NCBI GenBank assembly: GCA_900551985.1
Contig: URYG01000015.1
Location: 1-28,358 of the forward strand
Source of the DNA: an uncultured Prevotella sp.
Lineage (GTDB): Bacteria; Bacteroidota; Bacteroidia; Bacteroidales; Bacteroidaceae
Direction of reading: 5' to 3'
Length of the DNA: 28,358 bases
This document shows, one piece after another, positions 1 to 7,847 of this stretch; within the stretch, counting starts at the first letter, position 1; each line of letters begins with the position of its first letter. The translations under genes were made by a program, and so were the position numbers. The notes below the pieces were generated by a model that was given only the letters and a program-made list of their open reading frames with translations, did no database searches and was not told where the DNA came from.

Positions 1-120
1 TTTGCATCAATAATCCCTAAACTGGCATCAGATTGGTGAAGAAACAGTAGGAAAATCATCAAAAACAGGGCAATTTAGATTTTTTAAATTTAAATATGCT
101 CCTATGTCCGGAATTATGAG

Positions 121-128
121 TATCTTTG
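121..128 (+). promoter_or_regulatory. Possible -7 box upstream of the Fur-family gene
   Basis: TATCTTTG matches the Bacteroidota -7 consensus TAnnTTTG and lies 26 bases before the Fur-family start codon. No TTTG -33 box is visible at the usual spacing, so support is only partial. The rest of bases 1-154 shows no coding potential. The window opens with TTTGCATC, which looks like the end of another -7 box cut off by the window edge. Confidence 0.4.
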
Positions 129-154
129 TGCGTTTTATGTAACTAACAAGGATT

Positions 155-619
155 ATGACTGAGAAAAATAAAGCCAAGGTTCGTGAAATCTTGGACACAT
201 ATTTGGAGTGTAATCATCACCGCAAGACCCCGGAAAGGTATGCTGTTCTGGATGCGGTTTATAGCATTGATGGACACTTCACTCTTGAAGAGCTGGATGC
301 TGAGCTCACGAAGAGAAACTTCCGGGTGAGCAGAGCTACGCTCTATAATACAATGCATCTCTTCATCGAGCTGAGGCTCGTGATGAGACACAGTCTGGTG
401 GATGGTACCAAATACGAGGCGTGCTATTATAATGATAGCCATATTCATCAGGTGTGCAGCGTGTGTGGGCAGGTAACTGAGATTAATGTGCCGGCTGTTA
501 CGGCAGCAGTGAATGATCTCAAGCTGCAGCGTTTCCGAAAGGATACTTTCGCCCTCTATATCTACGGCGTATGCAGTGCATGCCAGGCAAAGCTTACACG
601 CAAGAAAAACGATAAGTAA
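155..619 (+). CDS. Fur/PerR-family metal- or peroxide-responsive transcriptional repressor
   Basis: This 154-residue protein has the usual length and order of the Fur family. A winged-helix DNA-binding half comes first, with the recognition helix around VSRATLYNTM at residues 58-67. A dimerisation half follows, with the HIHQVC motif at 96-101. Two CxxC pairs, at 101-104 and 140-143, form the expected structural zinc site. The family represses iron, zinc or peroxide-stress genes as a cytoplasmic dimer. The sequence does not let me choose between Fur, Zur and PerR. The gene ends 24 bases before purA on the same strand and may be cotranscribed with it. The start was chosen because the family similarity begins within the first 20 residues. 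Confidence 0.88.
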   Translation: MTEKNKAKVREILDTYLECNHHRKTPERYAVLDAVYSIDGHFTLEELDAELTKRNFRVSRATLYNTMHLFIELRLVMRHSLVDGTKYEACYYNDSHIHQVCSVCGQVTEINVPAVTAAVNDLKLQRFRKDTFALYIYGVCSACQAKLTRKKNDK

Positions 620-643
620 TAAAAATAACTATATTTTATAGAA

Positions 644-1918
644 ATGAACACAGGTAAAGTAGATGTCCTGCTCGGTTTGCAGTGGGGCGATGAAGGAAAA
701 GGTAAGGTGGTTGATGTTTTGACCCCTAAGTATGATGTCATTGCTCGTTTCCAGGGTGGTCCTAATGCGGGTCATACTCTCGAGTTCGAAGGCGAGAAGT
801 ATGTTCTTCGTTCTATCCCTTCTGGTATCTTCCAGGGTGGCAAGGTAAACATCATCGGTAACGGCGTAGTCTTGGCTCCAGACCTCTTTATGGGCGAGGC
901 TAAGGATTTGGAGAAGAGTGGCCATGACCTCAAGAGCCGTCTCTTCATTTCTAAGAAGGCACATCTCATCATGCCTACTCACCGTGTGCTCGATGCTGCC
1001 ATCGAGGCTTCTAAGGGCAAGAACAAGGTAGGTACCACCGGTAAGGGTATTGGCCCTACTTATACTGATAAGGTAAGCCGCACGGGTCTCCGCGTGGGTG
1101 ATATCCTCGAAAACTTCGAGGAGAAGTATGCTGCTCACAAGGCTGCTCATCTCAAGACTATCGCTAGCCTCGGATATACTGATTTCGATATCACTGAGGT
1201 AGAGAAGACCTGGATGGAGGGCATCGAATACTTGAAGCAGTTTAAGCTCATCGACAGCGAGGTGGAGATCAACAAGGTGCTCCGCTCTGGCAAGGATATC
1301 CTCTGCGAGGGTGCTCAGGGTACTATGCTCGATGTTGACTTCGGTTCTTATCCATTCGTAACTTCTTCTAATACCATCTGTGCGGGTGCTTGCATCGGTC
1401 TGGGTATCGGTCCTAACCGCATTGGCAATGTATATGGTATCATGAAGGCTTACTGTACTCGCGTAGGTGCAGGTCCATTCCCAACAGAGCTCTTCGATGA
1501 GACTGGTGCCAAGATCCGTGACCTCGGTCATGAGTATGGTGCGGTTACTGGCCGTGAGCGTCGTTGTGGCTGGTGCGACCTCGTACAGCTCAAGTATTCT
1601 GTTATGGTAAACGGTGTAACCGAGCTTATCATGATGAAGAGCGACGTGCTCGATGGTTTCGATACCGTCAAGGCTTGCGTGGCTTACAAGTTGCCTGATG
1701 GCACTGTTACTACAGATTTCCCTTACGAGATTGATAACGTAGAGCCTGTTTACAAGGAGTTCAAGGGATGGAAGACTGATATGACTCAGTTTACTTCTGA
1801 GGATCAGTTCCCACAGGAATTCAAGGACTATATCGCATTCGTAGAGGAGTTCCTTGAGACCAAGATTGGTATCATCTCAATTGGTCCAGACCGCGCTCAG
1901 ACTATTGTTCGTAAATAA
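644..1918 (+). CDS. purA: Adenylosuccinate synthetase
   Basis: The enzyme joins IMP and aspartate using GTP to make adenylosuccinate, the first committed step from IMP to AMP in the cytoplasm. At 424 residues it has the normal bacterial length. The family signature WGDEGKGK lies at residues 14-21. The GTTGKGIGPTY loop and the VSRTGLRVGD segment that binds IMP follow in order. The C-terminus ends in the expected GPDRAQTI motif. It is preceded closely by the Fur-family gene and followed, after a 96-base heptad inverted-repeat element, by hisS. Nothing appears truncated or altered. Confidence 0.97.
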   Translation: MNTGKVDVLLGLQWGDEGKGKVVDVLTPKYDVIARFQGGPNAGHTLEFEGEKYVLRSIPSGIFQGGKVNIIGNGVVLAPDLFMGEAKDLEKSGHDLKSRLFISKKAHLIMPTHRVLDAAIEASKGKNKVGTTGKGIGPTYTDKVSRTGLRVGDILENFEEKYAAHKAAHLKTIASLGYTDFDITEVEKTWMEGIEYLKQFKLIDSEVEINKVLRSGKDILCEGAQGTMLDVDFGSYPFVTSSNTICAGACIGLGIGPNRIGNVYGIMKAYCTRVGAGPFPTELFDETGAKIRDLGHEYGAVTGRERRCGWCDLVQLKYSVMVNGVTELIMMKSDVLDGFDTVKACVAYKLPDGTVTTDFPYEIDNVEPVYKEFKGWKTDMTQFTSEDQFPQEFKDYIAFVEEFLETKIGIISIGPDRAQTIVRK

Positions 1919-1921
1919 TTT

Positions 1922-2012
1922 GATAGTGTTTAATGTTTAGTGTATGATGTTTGCTTAAGGGTGAGCACAGCACTAGGCATTAAACATTTAACGTTTAATA
2001 TTTAACATAAAT
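1922..2012. repeat. Inverted-repeat element with 7-bp periodic arms (element A)
   Basis: The left arm reads in 7-base steps from 1922 (GATAGTG, TTTAATG, TTTAGTG, TATGATG, TTTGCTT). The right arm steps from 1978 (CATTAAA, CATTTAA, CGTTTAA, TATTTAA, CATAAAT). The right arm is an imperfect reverse complement of the left; the innermost right heptad is exactly the complement of TTTAATG. A 21-base centre (1957-1977) separates them. The element fills nearly the whole gap between purA and hisS. A hairpin or cruciform role is inferred. The same architecture recurs at 21711-21814 with different heptads. Confidence 0.7.
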
Positions 2013-2014
2013 AA

Positions 2015-3379
2015 ATGGCTCAGAAACCAAGTATTCCAAAGGGTACCCGCGATTTCGGTCCTGTTGAGATGGCAAAGCGCAATTACATCTTCAACACCAT
2101 CAAGGATGTGTATGCCCTTTACGGATTCCAGCAGATTGAGACTCCTGCCATGGAGACCCTTCAGACCTTGATGGGTAAGTATGGCGAGGAGGGCGACAAG
2201 CTGCTCTTTAAGATTTTGAATTCAGGTGACTATATGAATAAGGTGAGCGATGAGGATATTCATTCGCTCGGATCACTCAAGTTGGCAGCAAAGCTCTGCG
2301 AGAAGGGTCTTCGCTACGATCTTACCGTGCCTTTCGCACGCTACGTAGTGCAGCATCGTGATGAGTTGCAGATGCCTTTCAAGCGCTATCAGATTCAGCC
2401 TGTATGGCGTGCCGACCGTCCACAGAAGGGTCGCTATCGCGAGTTCTATCAGTGCGATGCCGACGTGGTTGGTTCTGATTCTCTTCTCAACGAGGTCGAG
2501 TTGATGCAGATTGTAGATACAGTCTTTACCAAGTTTGGTGTGCGTGTCTGCATCAAGATCAACAACCGCAAGATCCTTACCGGTATCGCTGAGGTAATTG
2601 GCGAGGCAGAGAAGATTGTAGATATTACCGTGGCTATCGATAAGCTCGACAAGATTGGTCTTGATAATGTGAACGAGGAGCTGCGCAAGGATGGCATCTC
2701 TGAAGAAGCAATTGAGAAGTTGCAGCCAATCATCTCATTGTCAGGTTCTAATGATGAGAAGCTTGAAGTGATTTCCAAGGTACTCGAAGGTTCTGAAATC
2801 GGATTGAAGGGTGTAGAGGAAACTAAGTTTATCCTTGATACCTTGAAGTCTGTTGGTTTGAATAATGAGATTGAGCTCGACCTTACTTTGGCTCGTGGCT
2901 TGAACTATTATACTGGCGCCATCTTCGAGGTGAAGGCGCTTGATACTCCTATGGGTAGTATCACCGGTGGCGGTCGTTATGACAACCTTACCGGTATCTT
3001 CGGTTTGCCAGGATTGAGTGGAGTAGGTATCAGTTTTGGTGCCGACCGTATCTACGATGTGCTCAATGCCCTCGATCTCTATCCAAAGGAGGCTGTCAAT
3101 TCTACTCAGGTGCTCTTCATCAATTTCGGTGAGAAGGAGACTGCCTATTGTCTTCCTATCGTAAGTGCCGCTCGTGCAGCTGGTATCCGTACCGAGATCT
3201 TCCCGGACAAGGCGAAGATGAAGAAGCAGATGAGCTATGCCAACGCCAAGCAGATTCCATTTGTTGTTCTCGCAGGCGAGAATGAGATGGCTGCTGGCAA
3301 GGTTACATTGAAGAATATGGAGAGTGGTGAGCAGACTTTGGTTTCTACAGAGGAACTCATCGCTATCGTTAAGAAATAA
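2015..3379 (+). CDS. hisS: Histidyl-tRNA synthetase
   Basis: This class II aminoacyl-tRNA synthetase charges tRNA-His in the cytoplasm. It is 454 residues long, within the usual range. Class II motif 2 is clear at about residues 131-148 (WRADRPQKGRYREFYQCD). The histidine-binding motif LARGLNYYTGAIFEV follows, then the glycine-rich motif 3 region GGGRYDNLTG. The C-terminal anticodon-binding domain starts around the segment TQVLFINFGE. The first residues, including KGTRDFGP, match the conserved N-terminus of the family and fix the start. It lies directly after a heptad inverted repeat and is followed by a 154-base gap. Confidence 0.97.
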   Translation: MAQKPSIPKGTRDFGPVEMAKRNYIFNTIKDVYALYGFQQIETPAMETLQTLMGKYGEEGDKLLFKILNSGDYMNKVSDEDIHSLGSLKLAAKLCEKGLRYDLTVPFARYVVQHRDELQMPFKRYQIQPVWRADRPQKGRYREFYQCDADVVGSDSLLNEVELMQIVDTVFTKFGVRVCIKINNRKILTGIAEVIGEAEKIVDITVAIDKLDKIGLDNVNEELRKDGISEEAIEKLQPIISLSGSNDEKLEVISKVLEGSEIGLKGVEETKFILDTLKSVGLNNEIELDLTLARGLNYYTGAIFEVKALDTPMGSITGGGRYDNLTGIFGLPGLSGVGISFGADRIYDVLNALDLYPKEAVNSTQVLFINFGEKETAYCLPIVSAARAAGIRTEIFPDKAKMKKQMSYANAKQIPFVVLAGENEMAAGKVTLKNMESGEQTLVSTEELIAIVKK

Positions 3380-3398
3380 AAAAGTCTTTTAGTTTAGT

Positions 3399-3418
3399 TA
3401 TGGAACTCTGTTTCCATA
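3399..3418 (+). terminator. Weak hairpin after hisS
   Basis: TATGGAA and TTCCATA form a 7-bp stem around a 6-base loop, 20 bases after the hisS stop codon. There is no clean T-run behind it, so a terminator role is only possible. The rest of 3380-3533 shows no clear promoter for the next gene. Confidence 0.3.
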
Positions 3419-3533
3419 TTATCATTGACCTATCCGTTTCCTTGTGTATGAATTTGTGAAAACTCTGCATAGGGAGGCGGATTTTTATCAGCTTTATAGC
3501 TAGAAACATTGAAAACTCAAACTATATAAAACA

Positions 3534-4529
3534 ATGAAAAGAATAATAATTTTTTTGTCTCTATTTGTCTTGGTTCTGATGATGACTTCCAGTTCCAGGA
3601 AAACTACTATTTTCGTTATTGGTGACTCTACTGCTGCTGAAAAGCAATGGTATAAAACGAGTCCGGAACGTGGTTGGGGTATGGTGTTGCAAGGTTGCTT
3701 CGACGACCAGATTATCGTTGACAACCATGCGGTAAACGGCAGAAGCTCCAAGAGCTTCCTGGATGAGGGAAGATGGCAGAAAATTCTGGATAAGATGCAG
3801 CCAGGCGATTATGTCCTTATCCAGTTTGGTCATAATGATGAGAAGCATTTCCCTGATCGTTATACTGAGCCTGGCGGTACCTTTGATGCGCATCTCGCCA
3901 AGTATGTAAACGAAACCCGCCAGAAGGGTGGCATCCCTGTACTTCTGAACAGTGTGGTTCGCCGCTGCTATTATTCTGAGGATTTGAAGAATGATAACGA
4001 TGAGAAACTTCGTGACAAACAATATGATGGCAAGGAACTCATCAACAGTGATACGCTCATAGATACCCACGGAGCTTATGTGGTAGCTCCACGCCATGTA
4101 GCCAAGGCATTGAATGTTCCGTTCGTGGATGCTACCAAGATTACCCACGACATTGAAACCAAGATGGGTATCGAAGGCAGCAGAAAGCTTCACATGTGGT
4201 TTATGCCGGGCGAGAATCCTCAGGTTCCAAAGGGTAAAAAAGATAACACCCATTATAATGTCTATGGTGCGCATGTGGTAGCTAATGCATTGGCTGATGC
4301 CTTAGCCGAGCAGGTTCCTGCGCTGAAGAAGCACATTCGTCATTACGATTATGTAGTGAATGCCGAGGGTAGAGGTAATTTCATGACTTTGCAGCAGGCT
4401 GTAGATGCTGTACCTGCCAATCAGCCCGCTACTATTCTGGTATTGGGTGGTAAATGGAAGAATCCTTCTCATGTTGCCGGCAAGCAGATCAAGTATGTGC
4501 TGCAGTTTGGTGCCAGCATAGAGAAGTAG
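3534..4529 (+). CDS. Exported SGNH/GDSL esterase, rhamnogalacturonan acetylesterase-like, with a C-terminal pectinesterase-like stump
   Basis: A signal peptide or N-terminal anchor (residues 1-20) precedes an SGNH hydrolase domain. Catalytic blocks are present: GDSTAA with Ser32, Gly69 in NGRSS, GHND with Asn101, and DNTH with Asp237 and His240. Such enzymes (CE12-type) remove acetyl groups from pectin. After the esterase domain, residues 273-295 (VVNAEGRGNF, then AVDAVP) resemble the very start of a CE8 pectin methylesterase. That domain normally spans about 300 residues, but the protein stops 36 residues later at residue 331. Its stop codon lies at the edge of a 22-bp tandem repeat array. 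I infer a former esterase-pectinesterase fusion that lost its second domain. A native short extension is the alternative. No other pectin genes are in the window. Confidence 0.8.
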   Translation: MKRIIIFLSLFVLVLMMTSSSRKTTIFVIGDSTAAEKQWYKTSPERGWGMVLQGCFDDQIIVDNHAVNGRSSKSFLDEGRWQKILDKMQPGDYVLIQFGHNDEKHFPDRYTEPGGTFDAHLAKYVNETRQKGGIPVLLNSVVRRCYYSEDLKNDNDEKLRDKQYDGKELINSDTLIDTHGAYVVAPRHVAKALNVPFVDATKITHDIETKMGIEGSRKLHMWFMPGENPQVPKGKKDNTHYNVYGAHVVANALADALAEQVPALKKHIRHYDYVVNAEGRGNFMTLQQAVDAVPANQPATILVLGGKWKNPSHVAGKQIKYVLQFGASIEK

Positions 4530-4703
4530 CTATAAGTGATAGGAGAAGCAGCTGCAAGTGATAGGTGAGACAGCTGCAAGTGATAGGAGAGGCAGCTGCA
4601 AGTGATAGGAGAATTAGCTGCAAGTGATAGGAGAGGCAGCTGTAAGTGATAGGAAAAGTAGCTATAAGTGATAGGAGAGTTAGCTGCAAGTGATAGGTGA
4701 AGT
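4528..4703. repeat. 22-bp tandem repeat, eight copies
   Basis: Eight consecutive units of exactly 22 bases start at 4528, 4550, 4572, 4594, 4616, 4638, 4660 and 4682, followed by a partial ninth. The conserved core is agctgcaagtgatagg, and the last six bases of each unit vary. The array begins on the last two bases of the upstream stop codon. The 22 bases before it look like a degenerate further copy running into the gene. The period is not a multiple of three, so the array is unlikely to be coding. It has no spacers and is not a CRISPR array. Confidence 0.95.
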
Positions 4704-4737
4704 AGTTGTACGATAATCTATTTCCCACAAAAGAAAA

Positions 4738-4776
4738 GGGGGAGGCAAGCAGTCATAATAGACTGATGCCTCCCCC
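4738..4776 (-). terminator. Rho-independent terminator of the UPF0210 operon
   Basis: GGGGGAGGCA (4738-4747) pairs perfectly with TGCCTCCCCC (4767-4776), with a second small AGTC/GACT pairing inside the loop. Read on the minus strand, the stem is followed by TTTTCTTTTGT, which fits a terminator for the gene ending at 4806. On the plus strand there is no T-run behind it. Confidence 0.85.
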
Positions 4777-4805
4777 AAACGATATGGAAAGTTTTATTAA
4801 ATGTC

Positions 4806-6170
4806 TTAATTCTTAAAGCTGTGGATAGGAGCAGGAATGCGACCTACACGATTTACGAAATCAGAACAGCTGAACTGATTAACCGGCATGATTGGAGCAT
4901 AACCCAACAAACCGCCGAAATCTACAGTATCACCCACCTTCATACCCACAACAGGGATGATGCGGACTGCAGTAGTCTTCTGGTTTACCATACCAATGGC
5001 AGCCTCGTCGGCAATGATACCGGAGATGGTGGTAGCTGCAGTATCGCCTGGGATGGCAATCATATCCAGACCTACAGAGCAAACGCAAGTCATTGCCTCC
5101 AATTTCTCGATAGTAAGTGCACCTGCCTCTACAGCATTGATCATGCCCTGGTCCTCAGAAACAGGGATGAAGGCACCGCTCAAACCGCCAACATAAGAAG
5201 AAGCCATGATACCGCCCTTCTTAACCTGGTCGTTCAAAAGTGCAAGTGCTGCGGTTGTACCTGGAGCACCAGCACGCTCCAAACCGATCAATTCCAGGAT
5301 ATCTGCTACGCTATCGCCGATGGCTGGAGTAGGAGCCAATGAAAGGTCGATGATGCCGAATGGTACGTTCAGACGGCGTGATGCCTCCTTGGCAACCAGC
5401 TGACCTACACGTGTAATCTTGAAAGCAGTACGCTTGATAGTCTCGCAGAGAACCTCGAAGCTTTCGCCCTTCACCTGCTCCAGTGCATATTTTACTACAC
5501 CAGGACCGCTGACGCCTACGCTGACAACAGCGTCTGCCTCAGAAACGCCATGGAAGGCACCTGCCATGAATGGGTTATCATCAGGAGCATTGCAGAGAAC
5601 AACGAGCTTAGCGCAACCCAAGGAACCATTATCCTTGGTAGCCTCGGCTGTATCCTTGATGATTTGGCCCAACAGGCGTACGGCATCCATATTGATACCG
5701 GTCTTGGTAGAACCTACGTTTACAGAGCTGCAGATGAAATCGGTCTGAGCCATAGCCTGGGGGATAGAACGGATGAGGAGCTCATCGCTCTTGCTCATAC
5801 CCTTGCTTACGATGGCAGAGTAGCCGCCAAGGAAGTTGACACCCAACTCTTTGGCACACTTGTCGAGAGTCTTGGCAATCTTCACGTAGTCATCGGTAGT
5901 CTTGCAGGCAGAGCCACCCACGAGTGCGATAGGAGTGATGGAGATGCGCTTGTTTACGATAGGCACACCAAATTCTTTAGAGATGTCCTCACCAGTCTTC
6001 ACCAAATCCTTGGCGAGGCGGGTAATCTTATTATAAATGTTCTGACAGAGCTGGTCGAGATCTGAAGTGGCACAGTCCAGGAGGTTGATACCCATGGTGA
6101 TGGTGCGCACGTCGAAGTTCTCCTGCTCAATCATCTTGTTGGTTTCGATAACCTCAGATATATTGATCAT
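4806..6170 (-). CDS. UPF0210 (DUF711, PFL-family) protein
   Basis: This 454-residue protein matches the UPF0210/PFL family in length and content. The N-terminal segment with FDVRTITMGINLLDC, the conserved RISITPIALVGGS stretch and the glycine-rich C-terminal half (SSYVGGLSGAFIPVSEDQGM) support it. The family is distantly related to glycyl-radical proteins of the pyruvate formate-lyase type, but no glycyl-radical loop is apparent and its biochemical role is not known to me. It lies 31 bases downstream of an ACT-domain gene on the same strand. This pairing is common in bacteria and suggests that the ACT protein is a small-molecule sensor or partner. A strong terminator follows. Confidence 0.88.
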   Translation of the reverse strand: MINISEVIETNKMIEQENFDVRTITMGINLLDCATSDLDQLCQNIYNKITRLAKDLVKTGEDISKEFGVPIVNKRISITPIALVGGSACKTTDDYVKIAKTLDKCAKELGVNFLGGYSAIVSKGMSKSDELLIRSIPQAMAQTDFICSSVNVGSTKTGINMDAVRLLGQIIKDTAEATKDNGSLGCAKLVVLCNAPDDNPFMAGAFHGVSEADAVVSVGVSGPGVVKYALEQVKGESFEVLCETIKRTAFKITRVGQLVAKEASRRLNVPFGIIDLSLAPTPAIGDSVADILELIGLERAGAPGTTAALALLNDQVKKGGIMASSYVGGLSGAFIPVSEDQGMINAVEAGALTIEKLEAMTCVCSVGLDMIAIPGDTAATTISGIIADEAAIGMVNQKTTAVRIIPVVGMKVGDTVDFGGLLGYAPIMPVNQFSCSDFVNRVGRIPAPIHSFKN

Positions 6171-6201
6171 ATTCCTTCTATTGCTTTTAAATGTGATAAA
6201 C

Positions 6202-6474
6202 TTAGATGCGGTGCATCATGTTGAAGATTTCCTCACGCTGGCATTTTACCTGAACACCAATGCTCTTGCCAAGATCAGCGAGTTCGTCGGCAACAGTCTC
6301 GAAAGATGCATTCATCTTACCCATGTCAACAATCATCATCATGTTGAAGTACTCCTGTACGATGGTCTGAGAGATATCCAGGATATTGACGTCCTTCTCT
6401 GCCAAATAGGTACAAACTCTGGCGATGATACCTTTTGTATCCTTGCCCACTACTGTAATAATCGTTCTGTTCAT
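6202..6474 (-). CDS. ACT domain-containing protein, UPF0237 type
   Basis: The protein is 90 residues and consists almost entirely of one ACT domain, beginning RTIITVVGKDTKGIIARVC. ACT domains bind amino acids or similar ligands and usually regulate enzymes. The frame is open upstream to 6726, but that extension runs through the MltG terminator and promoter. The start at 6474 is preferred because the ACT fold begins immediately after it and a good promoter ends about 35 bases upstream. It is cotranscribed with the UPF0210 gene, the usual partner of this small protein. Confidence 0.88.
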   Translation of the reverse strand: MNRTIITVVGKDTKGIIARVCTYLAEKDVNILDISQTIVQEYFNMMMIVDMGKMNASFETVADELADLGKSIGVQVKCQREEIFNMMHRI

Positions 6475-6509
6475 GTAATAAATTATTTTATATGGAAAGT
6501 TTAATGCTG

Positions 6510-6541
6510 CAAATTTACAACAATTTAGGGAGACTACCAAA
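6510..6541 (-). promoter_or_regulatory. Promoter of the ACT-UPF0210 operon
   Basis: On the minus strand, TTTG (6541-6538), 20 bases and TAAATTTG (6517-6510) match both boxes of the Bacteroidota housekeeping promoter. Transcription would start near 6503, giving a leader of about 30 bases. It sits just after the MltG terminator. Confidence 0.75.
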
Positions 6542-6548
6542 TAAAAAA

Positions 6549-6589
6549 CAGAAAACTTGCAAAATGACTGACATTTTGCAAGTTTTCTG
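6549..6589 (-). terminator. Terminator of mltG
   Basis: A perfect 18-bp stem (6549-6566 with 6572-6589) has a 5-base loop. On the minus strand it is followed by TTTTTTAT. It lies 10 bases after the MltG stop codon and isolates mltG from the ACT operon. Confidence 0.93.
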
Positions 6590-6598
6590 ATATATCGT

Positions 6599-7651
6599 TT
6601 ACTTGATTCCTCTTTCGTTGAGTGCCTTGGAATATTTTGCAGCATTCTGCAGGTGCTCCTGATAGGTGCGGGCAAAATTGTGGGTGCCGCTGAAATCCTC
6701 CTTGGCGCACATATAGAGATACTCATGCTTTACATGGTTGAGTACGGCATCAATGCCGGCAACCGATGGAATGCGGATAGGACCAGGAGGAAGACCTGGA
6801 TTCTTGTAGGTATTGTATGGGCTCTTGATGTACAGGAGGTTGTTGTAGATACGCTTCAGTTCGAAACGCTTCCAGGCGAACTTGATGGTTGGGTCAGCCT
6901 GAAGTGGCATACCTTCCGGATACTCTGCATTGCGCAGCATCAGTCGGTTGTAGTACATACCTGCAATCATCGGTTTTTCACCGTTGTTGGCTGTTTCCTC
7001 ATCTACGATACTGGCAAGTGTAATCACCTGGTTAGGGGTGAGCTTCATCGTCTTTGCCTTCTCGGTGCGCTCAAAGTTCCAGAACTTGTCGCTCTCTTTC
7101 TTCATGCGCTCCAGGAATTTCTCCATGGATACATTCCAGTAGATGTCGTAGGTGTTAGGGATAAACATACAGGCGATGGTGGCTGTATCGTAGCCCATCT
7201 TCTCGCAAACAGCCTCATCAGTGAGTGCCTTCTTGATTTCTGTGCTGTCGAGCATCAGTTTCTTGCTCAGTTCCACGGCGAGCTTGTCGATGGTGCGTAC
7301 GGAAGGTATGGTGAGGTTGACAGGTTCCTGCAAACCGTTCTTCATGTGACGCCAAACCTTGAGTGCTCCGTCTCCTGGATGGATGGCGTATCTACCGGTA
7401 CGGATGTGCTCGGCATAGCCGGAATGAAGGGTGAGTGTGCGGAACGCCTGCATTGGGATGCTCTTGGCGAAAGGCTGCACCTTATTATATACGGAGTCGA
7501 TGTTGTCATCGGCGTCGATATACACATACTTGGTTTCGCTGCTTTTCGAGAATGATGAGAAGCAGTATAGATAACCTACGATGGCGATGACGGCGATGCA
7601 GCCGATGGCGCCATAGAGGTAAAACTTAGAAGTTGTTTTCTTTTTCTTCAT
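6599..7651 (-). CDS. mltG: Endolytic murein transglycosylase, MltG/YceG-like
   Basis: The enzyme cuts nascent peptidoglycan strands at the inner membrane and helps set glycan chain length. It is 350 residues with a short basic N-terminus and one transmembrane segment at about 11-30. The family core runs from about residue 110 to the end, including FIPNTYDIYW, the catalytic region LASIVDEET at 212-220 and the LQADPTIKFA motif at 250-259. The catalytic motif usually reads SIVEEET or SIVEKET; here the first acidic residue is Asp217 rather than Glu, while Glu218 and Glu219 remain. It is transcribed alone, between its own promoter and a strong terminator. Confidence 0.93.
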   Translation of the reverse strand: MKKKKTTSKFYLYGAIGCIAVIAIVGYLYCFSSFSKSSETKYVYIDADDNIDSVYNKVQPFAKSIPMQAFRTLTLHSGYAEHIRTGRYAIHPGDGALKVWRHMKNGLQEPVNLTIPSVRTIDKLAVELSKKLMLDSTEIKKALTDEAVCEKMGYDTATIACMFIPNTYDIYWNVSMEKFLERMKKESDKFWNFERTEKAKTMKLTPNQVITLASIVDEETANNGEKPMIAGMYYNRLMLRNAEYPEGMPLQADPTIKFAWKRFELKRIYNNLLYIKSPYNTYKNPGLPPGPIRIPSVAGIDAVLNHVKHEYLYMCAKEDFSGTHNFARTYQEHLQNAAKYSKALNERGIK

Positions 7652-7701
7652 TTTCTTTATCTACTTAAAATATTTTCTGTTCTTCTTAAAACATTTTGGT
7701 G

Positions 7702-7732
7702 CAAAAGTACAGTAAAAATGCCAAATGGCAAA
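7702..7732 (-). promoter_or_regulatory. Promoter of mltG
   Basis: On the minus strand, TTTG (7732-7729), 19 bases and TACTTTTG (7709-7702) match the TTTG/TAnnTTTG consensus exactly. The start codon of mltG lies about 50 bases downstream. Confidence 0.78.
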
Positions 7733-7793
7733 GCGTAGTCAATTAAAATAGGTTAATTCGCTGATTCTTTATCCGTGGAATGAAGATTTTCAT

Positions 7794-7801
7794 TACCTTT
7801 G
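7794..7801 (+). promoter_or_regulatory. Probable -7 box of the CBM20-phosphatase gene
   Basis: TACCTTTG followed by CATC is a full match to the -7 consensus, 46 bases before the start codon. The -33 box is weak, with only TTTA about 22 bases upstream. It is divergent from the mltG promoter. Confidence 0.55.
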
Positions 7802-7847
7802 CATCATTGAACTGAGGAATATTGACATATTTAAAACGATAGATGAT

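Noticed and set aside
629..1531. Long open frame antisense to purA
   Set aside because: Shadow of a highly expressed gene; the product is low-complexity and matches no family I know.
4528..4703. CRISPR array
   Set aside because: Repeats are contiguous without spacers, are too short, and no cas genes are present.
4489..4728. A 79-codon minus-strand frame across the 22-bp repeats
   Set aside because: The Leu/Ser/Thr-rich product arises only because the repeats lack stops on this strand; the 22-bp period shifts frame at every unit.
6475..6726. N-terminal extension of the ACT-domain protein
   Set aside because: The extension crosses a strong terminator, a consensus promoter and the end of mltG; the ACT fold starts at the ATG at 6474.
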